Shown: positions 18,904-21,636 of the stretch, piece by piece | How positions within the stretch are numbered: position 1 is the stretch's first letter | How the letters are laid out: every line of letters begins with the position of its first letter | Program-made: the position numbers and the translations under genes | From: Sphacelaria rigidula | Taxonomy: Eukaryota > Phaeophyceae > Sphacelariales | Length of the DNA stretch: 21,636 nucleotides | Assembly (NCBI GenBank): GCA_964200075.2 | Contig: CAXNAA020000398.1 | Location: 1 to 21,636 of the forward strand | Reading direction: 5' to 3' | Notes under the pieces: model-generated | Seen by the model: only the letters and a program-made list of their open reading frames with translations | What the model was told of the DNA's origin: nothing | The model's database searches: none

Positions 18904-19144
18904 ACCACGCTCCTTCGTCGCAACTGTTGCCCCCCCCCCCCGCTTTTCTGTAGCATTGTTTGCCCTCCCTTCTCCACCAGGATCCTCTTCTATGACATCA
19001 CAACAGGGCGACCTACATCGGACGACGATCGAATAATTACTGAAGACGACCACGAACTACGACTGCTGGAGCTGTAGAATCCCCTTGCGGCTGGCGCTCG
19101 ATCTCGTTGGATCACCGATTTTTAGATATCTGATCTTGCAATTA
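18904..19144. other. 3' non-coding region of the retroelement
   Basis: A poly-C tract (about 18931-18940) is followed by unremarkable sequence. No open frame of note. It is presumed 3' UTR or spacer between the polyprotein and the repeats that follow. Confidence 0.5.
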
Positions 19145-19282
19145 TTGTACCTTTGGATTCCCCCAGGTTGAAGCTCTGCTCCCTGTTGTACCTTTGGATT
19201 TCCCCAGGTTGAAGCTCTGCTCCCTGTTGTGCCTTTCGATTCCCCCAGGTTAGAGCTCTGCTCCTTGTTGTACCTCCCTGTT
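19145..19282. repeat. 41-bp tandem repeat, 3.3 copies
   Basis: Units start at 19145, 19186, 19227 and 19268 (last one partial), each opening TTGTRCCTTTSGATT and carrying CCCAGGTT(G)AAGCTCTGCTCC. Units differ by one to five bases. Such arrays are common in the UTR or LTR U3 of retroelements; a transcriptional or RNA-packaging role would be speculative. Confidence 0.92.
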
Positions 19283-19308
19283 TACCCCCTTGGTTTTGCT
19301 AGGACGCC

Positions 19309-19408
19309 GGAGCAATTTGTGCTTCTTCGTTGATCGCTAGCACGCAGAAGCAGTTTGTGCTTCCGCGATTCGGAGCAGTTTTCTACTCCTCGAAGCAGTC
19401 TATGCTTC
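19309..19408. repeat. Series of four small stem-loops
   Basis: Four hairpins at 19309-19325, 19347-19363, 19372-19389 and 19392-19408 share the pattern GRAGCA-loop-TGCTTC. Two are GAAGCA(N5)TGCTTC with perfect 6-bp stems. A third is GGAG...CTCC, where both strands of the stem changed together. The first has a G-T pair (GGAGCA/TGCTTC). They could be folded RNA elements or just repeats of a palindromic unit. Confidence 0.7.
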
Positions 19409-19430
19409 CCTTCTTTTGAGGTGTGGAAGT

Positions 19431-19460
19431 GGGTACGGGAGTGTTGGGTACGGGAGTGTT
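19431..19460. repeat. Duplicated purine-rich 15-mer
   Basis: GGGTACGGGAGTGTT occurs twice head to tail (19431-19445, 19446-19460), preceded by the purine-rich GAGGTGTGGAAGT. The layout (purine tract followed by TGTT) resembles a polypurine tract and the TG start of a 3' LTR, here duplicated. No second LTR copy was found to confirm this. Confidence 0.6.
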
Positions 19461-19551
19461 TCCTTAGGTATGCTTTGTTAGCCGCTCATGACTTTACGGG
19501 TGAAGAAAAACCTTCGTTTTCGCTGCTTTGAGGATGGATCCTCGCAGCTGT

Positions 19552-19557
19552 AATAAA
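19552..19557 (+). promoter_or_regulatory. Candidate poly(A) signal
   Basis: AATAAA about 95 bases after the second 15-mer, followed by a GT-rich stretch (GGTTCGTCTGGGTGGG). It could end transcripts of the retroelement if this is the R region of an LTR. A second AATAAA lies at about 19893-19898. Confidence 0.35.
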
Positions 19558-20113
19558 GGTTCGTCTGGGTGGGTTAGTGTCATGACGACGCATATTAGTA
19601 TGTTATCATGCCGCCTCAGACCCGTTGATGAGTCGCTCTACATTTGCAATTGGGGTATCCTAACACCCAAGACTGCAGGTCTTTTCAGAGTTGGTCAGGT
19701 ACGAGTATGAACTTGTATATGGTAGAGATGGTGACGGCCAGATTTTTTATCGTACAAATCTAGCACCCATCCATCCCACTACCCACTACCATCTACTGCC
19801 CTCTCTCAGGAAGAAGTCTACTACTGGTGATACTGATATCCTGAGTGTGATATTGGATCGATTGGGTGGATACTGGAAGGTCTAGACAAAGCAATAAAGA
19901 AGGAAGATACAACTTACGCGTGAGATACTTGCTACTTGAACACGTCTATGTGACACGGTGCTTTGTTCTTTGGGCCTGGCTGTTCAGTTCTGGGGACTAA
20001 CCCCCTTGCCTTGCCTAGTGAGTCTGTGCTTGCCATAATAGCACCGTAACCCCATTACAGTGGCCTGAGAAATGTTGTCGCGAATTTCTACCGACCCGGT
20101 TTCTAAAAGGCGA
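19558..20113. other. Non-coding stretch, possible 3' LTR remainder
   Basis: No gene supported. The small frames at 19528-19710 and 19691-19885 have no recognisable domain. If a 3' LTR starts near 19445-19460, it should run into this region and end in CA. The end is not identifiable without the other LTR. Confidence 0.4.
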
Positions 20114-20351
20114 ATGCGCCGGCCAATATTGAGAGTTGAAGCGTAAAAGTTGGTATGGACAATGCATAGGGCATAAAAAAAAATGCGAGTGTATCATCTT
20201 TTTTTCATGAGTTAAGGGCATTTTACTGATACCTGAAAACTGATTATTGCTCTTAACTAACGAACGAAAAAATGTACACTCGTTTTTTTTTCTTTCTCTA
20301 TGCATTGTCCATAATATTTTACGCTCCAACTCTAAATATTGGCCGGCGCAT
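20114..20351. mobile_element. Fold-back element, 238 bp (MITE-like)
   Basis: Two arms of about 78-80 bp (20114-20193 and 20274-20351) are inverted copies of each other with roughly one mismatch per eight bases. Both begin with ATGCGCCGGCCAATATT on their own strand. Between them the ~80-bp centre is itself partly palindromic (AGTTAAGGGCA against TGCTCTTAACT), so almost the whole element can fold into one long hairpin. Ends are ATGC...GCAT, and a 2-bp AT target duplication is possible, as in MITE-1. There is no coding capacity; the minus-strand frame over it is a product of the inverted repeats. Confidence 0.88.
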
Positions 20352-20516
20352 GAGCCTGCAAACTTCAAATCCACCTCCAGGCTGCCCAGCTCGTATGGAG
20401 AATCAACAAGGCTTCTAATATTACTCAAATATATTTCGGAACTTTGAGTTTTTTTTTTTTTTCATGAGCTGAGGGCAAAAGTCAAGATCCAGTTTTCAGT
20501 GAAACGTCCGTGAGTC

Positions 20517-20621
20517 ATGAAGAAACAATCTCAACGTCCCACAACTCCAAGGGATATTTATCGTTATGCCCTGTCGAATCTCCATACTCGAATCGGAAGT
20601 GCAGCTCTCCAAGCAAATGAG
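20517..20621 (+). CDS. Tentative first exon of an unrecognised gene
   Basis: ATG at 20517, with an in-frame TGA just upstream (20511-20513), opens 35 codons ending in GAG directly before GTAAGA, a strong 5' splice site. Joined to the segment after 20878 the frame is phase 0 and stays open. The peptide (PRDIYRYALSNLHTRIGSAALQ) looks like ordinary globular sequence, with no domain I recognise. The gene could equally start further upstream through another intron. Confidence 0.4.
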
Positions 20622-20878
20622 GTAAGAATGGGCAATTCAGAACCAGGGCCGGTTGAATCGGAACAATCTGGTGCAGGCCGTTCACTCAGCCCAGTTTTGG
20701 TGCTGGCGCTTTGAAATTTCGTGCGGAAAATCGGTAGTTTAACGAAAATATAGATTGAGACATGACTTTTTTTTATCCATTTTTTTTACTTTATTCATGA
20801 GTGCAGTAAGCATCATTTGTTGATGAAAATGTCCTCAACTAACGATAAAAAAATCAAGACACCCTCCTTTTTTTTCAG
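20622..20878 (+). other. Candidate spliceosomal intron (257 bp)
   Basis: It has donor GTAAGA at 20622, branch-point-like CTAAC at 20839-20843 (35 nt before the acceptor), a T8 tract and CAG at 20876-20878. The region from about 20795 to the end resembles the centre and right arm of the fold-back element at 20200-20292 (TTCATGAGT, AACTAACGA, A-run, T-run in the same order). Confidence 0.5.
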
Positions 20879-21109
20879 AATGCCCTTGTGATTCTTGACA
20901 CGGAATTTAGGAGCATAGCTCTAATAGGTCACACCGAATACCCGTGGCCGATACGAAATCGACTCTCTCTGTCTCTTTCTGTCTCTTTCTCTCTCTGTTG
21001 GCACCCCATCTACTCTAGACGCCAGTCTACACCTCTCTTTTGTCAGCAACTGTGGACATATCAGCTGGGGTCACACAGGAGGAAGGTCAACGCAGGGGGG
21101 GGGGGGTAG
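20879..21109 (+). CDS. Tentative second exon of an unrecognised gene
   Basis: It starts after the T8CAG acceptor in phase 0 (NALVILDTEFRSIALIGHTEYPWPIRNR), with a short hydrophobic/beta-like opening. From about 20960 the frame runs through a CT microsatellite (SLSLSVSFSL) to a stop at 21107-21109 beyond a G12 run. The true exon probably ends before the microsatellite, but I see no strong donor. Product unknown. Confidence 0.35.
   Translation, partial: NALVILDTEFRSIALIGHTEYPWPIRNRLSLSLSVSFSLCWHPIYSRRQSTPLFCQQLWTYQLGSHRRKVNAGGGG
20963..20997. repeat. CT-rich microsatellite
   Basis: A run of CT with interspersed GTCTCTTT units. Confidence 0.85.
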
Positions 21110-21636
21110 TTTGGGCCATATCTTCCACAAAAGCAGCAACAGTCGTTCGAACGCGGTCGATAGCTATAATTAACGCCCATTCACATTTGTACTCGTCCAA
21201 GGGTACACAAAAAAGCTATCCCACACACACACCTCCCCCTCCCCCCCCCCTCCCCCCGGAGGGTCAGTTTCTTCTTTTACTCTTTTACATTTTTCTCCCT
21301 CTACATTTCCTCCCCCATTTCGTGTGTCTACTACACGTTACTCCTCGCACATGTGCAAACCACCTACTTGTTGGAAACATCTATAGGTTGCTGTTGGCTG
21401 GCTTGACGTTATTTGATGGTCGTGGTTGGTGACGATCCTCAGTCAAAACCATCTCTTGAGACAGCCCCGGATAAAAAATTCCACAAGCAACGACCACAGC
21501 TTTTTAGCGTATTGCGCAAACCGGTAATAACGGAAGAAGGACCTCACGGTGTGAGCCTACTACAAACAGCGGATCATCTATGTTGAGGATGGAGATTTTC
21601 ATTGAGGATGAGAACCCGGAGGACTAAAATCTTCGT
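21095..21636. other. Terminal stretch with G12 and C-rich tracts, no gene
   Basis: G12 lies at 21095-21106. A CA-repeat then C-rich tract runs over 21221-21257. The frame at 21040-21432 crosses both and is compositionally skewed (Pro-rich only because of the C tract), so I do not call it. A short near-repeat GTTGAGGATGGAGATTTTC / ATTGAGGATGAGA lies at about 21580-21612. Confidence 0.5.

Noticed and set aside
1-21636. CRISPR array, prophage or bacterial operon
   Set aside because: No regularly spaced repeats with unique spacers, no ribosome-binding-site-led gene strings; the context is eukaryotic.

Overview
The window looks like nuclear DNA of a repeat-rich eukaryote. It has no bacterial-style operons or Shine-Dalgarno-led gene strings, and it holds long non-coding stretches, homopolymer and microsatellite tracts, a candidate spliceosomal intron, RNA polymerase III type-2 promoter boxes and a decayed LTR-retrotransposon. 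The pol and C-terminal protein layout of that retrotransposon resembles Ty3/gypsy chromoviruses I associate with stramenopiles (oomycetes, brown algae and relatives). That placement is inference from family memory, not a database result.

Layout. Positions 1-6235 hold no gene I can support, only C-rich tracts, a 22-bp tandem duplication, an A/T-rich pentamer tract and a diverged ~75-bp direct repeat (2324-2397 and 2686-2760). On the minus strand at 6766-6236 lies the only convincing host gene, a 176-residue protein with two transmembrane helices. From 6767 to 9660 there is intergenic DNA with an 8-bp microsatellite, a tRNA-like SINE head (7990-8120) and a diverged dispersed repeat present at ~8.2-8.4 kb and ~9.1-9.3 kb.

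Positions 9665-18903 are a single degenerate chromovirus-type Ty3/gypsy element on the plus strand: gag with a CCHC knuckle, a long Ser/Pro/Thr-rich linker, retropepsin-like protease, reverse transcriptase, RNase H, integrase (HHCC and DDE), chromodomain, and a C-terminal Tudor/SH3-like segment. It is inactive by inspection, with about nine in-frame stops and several frameshifts. Three unrelated small elements have inserted into it: a SINE with A and B boxes and an (AAAT)n tail in gag (10300-10623), a 243-bp MITE between protease and RT (14112-14354, TSD AT), and a 246-bp MITE inside the integrase core (17150-17395, TSD CACT). Subtracting either MITE plus one target-site copy brings the flanking pol frames back into register. 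This dates both MITEs after the retroelement and fixes their ends.

Downstream (18904-20113) is the 3' non-coding part of the retroelement or a candidate 3' LTR, with a 3.3-copy 41-bp tandem repeat, a run of four small hairpins and a duplicated purine-rich 15-mer. No matching 5' LTR was found. A ~238-bp fold-back element follows (20114-20351), then a tentative two-exon gene (20517-20621 / 20879 onward). The 3' end of its intron resembles the core of the neighbouring fold-back element, hinting at an introner-like or MITE-derived intron. The window ends in microsatellite and poly-C/poly-G rich sequence.
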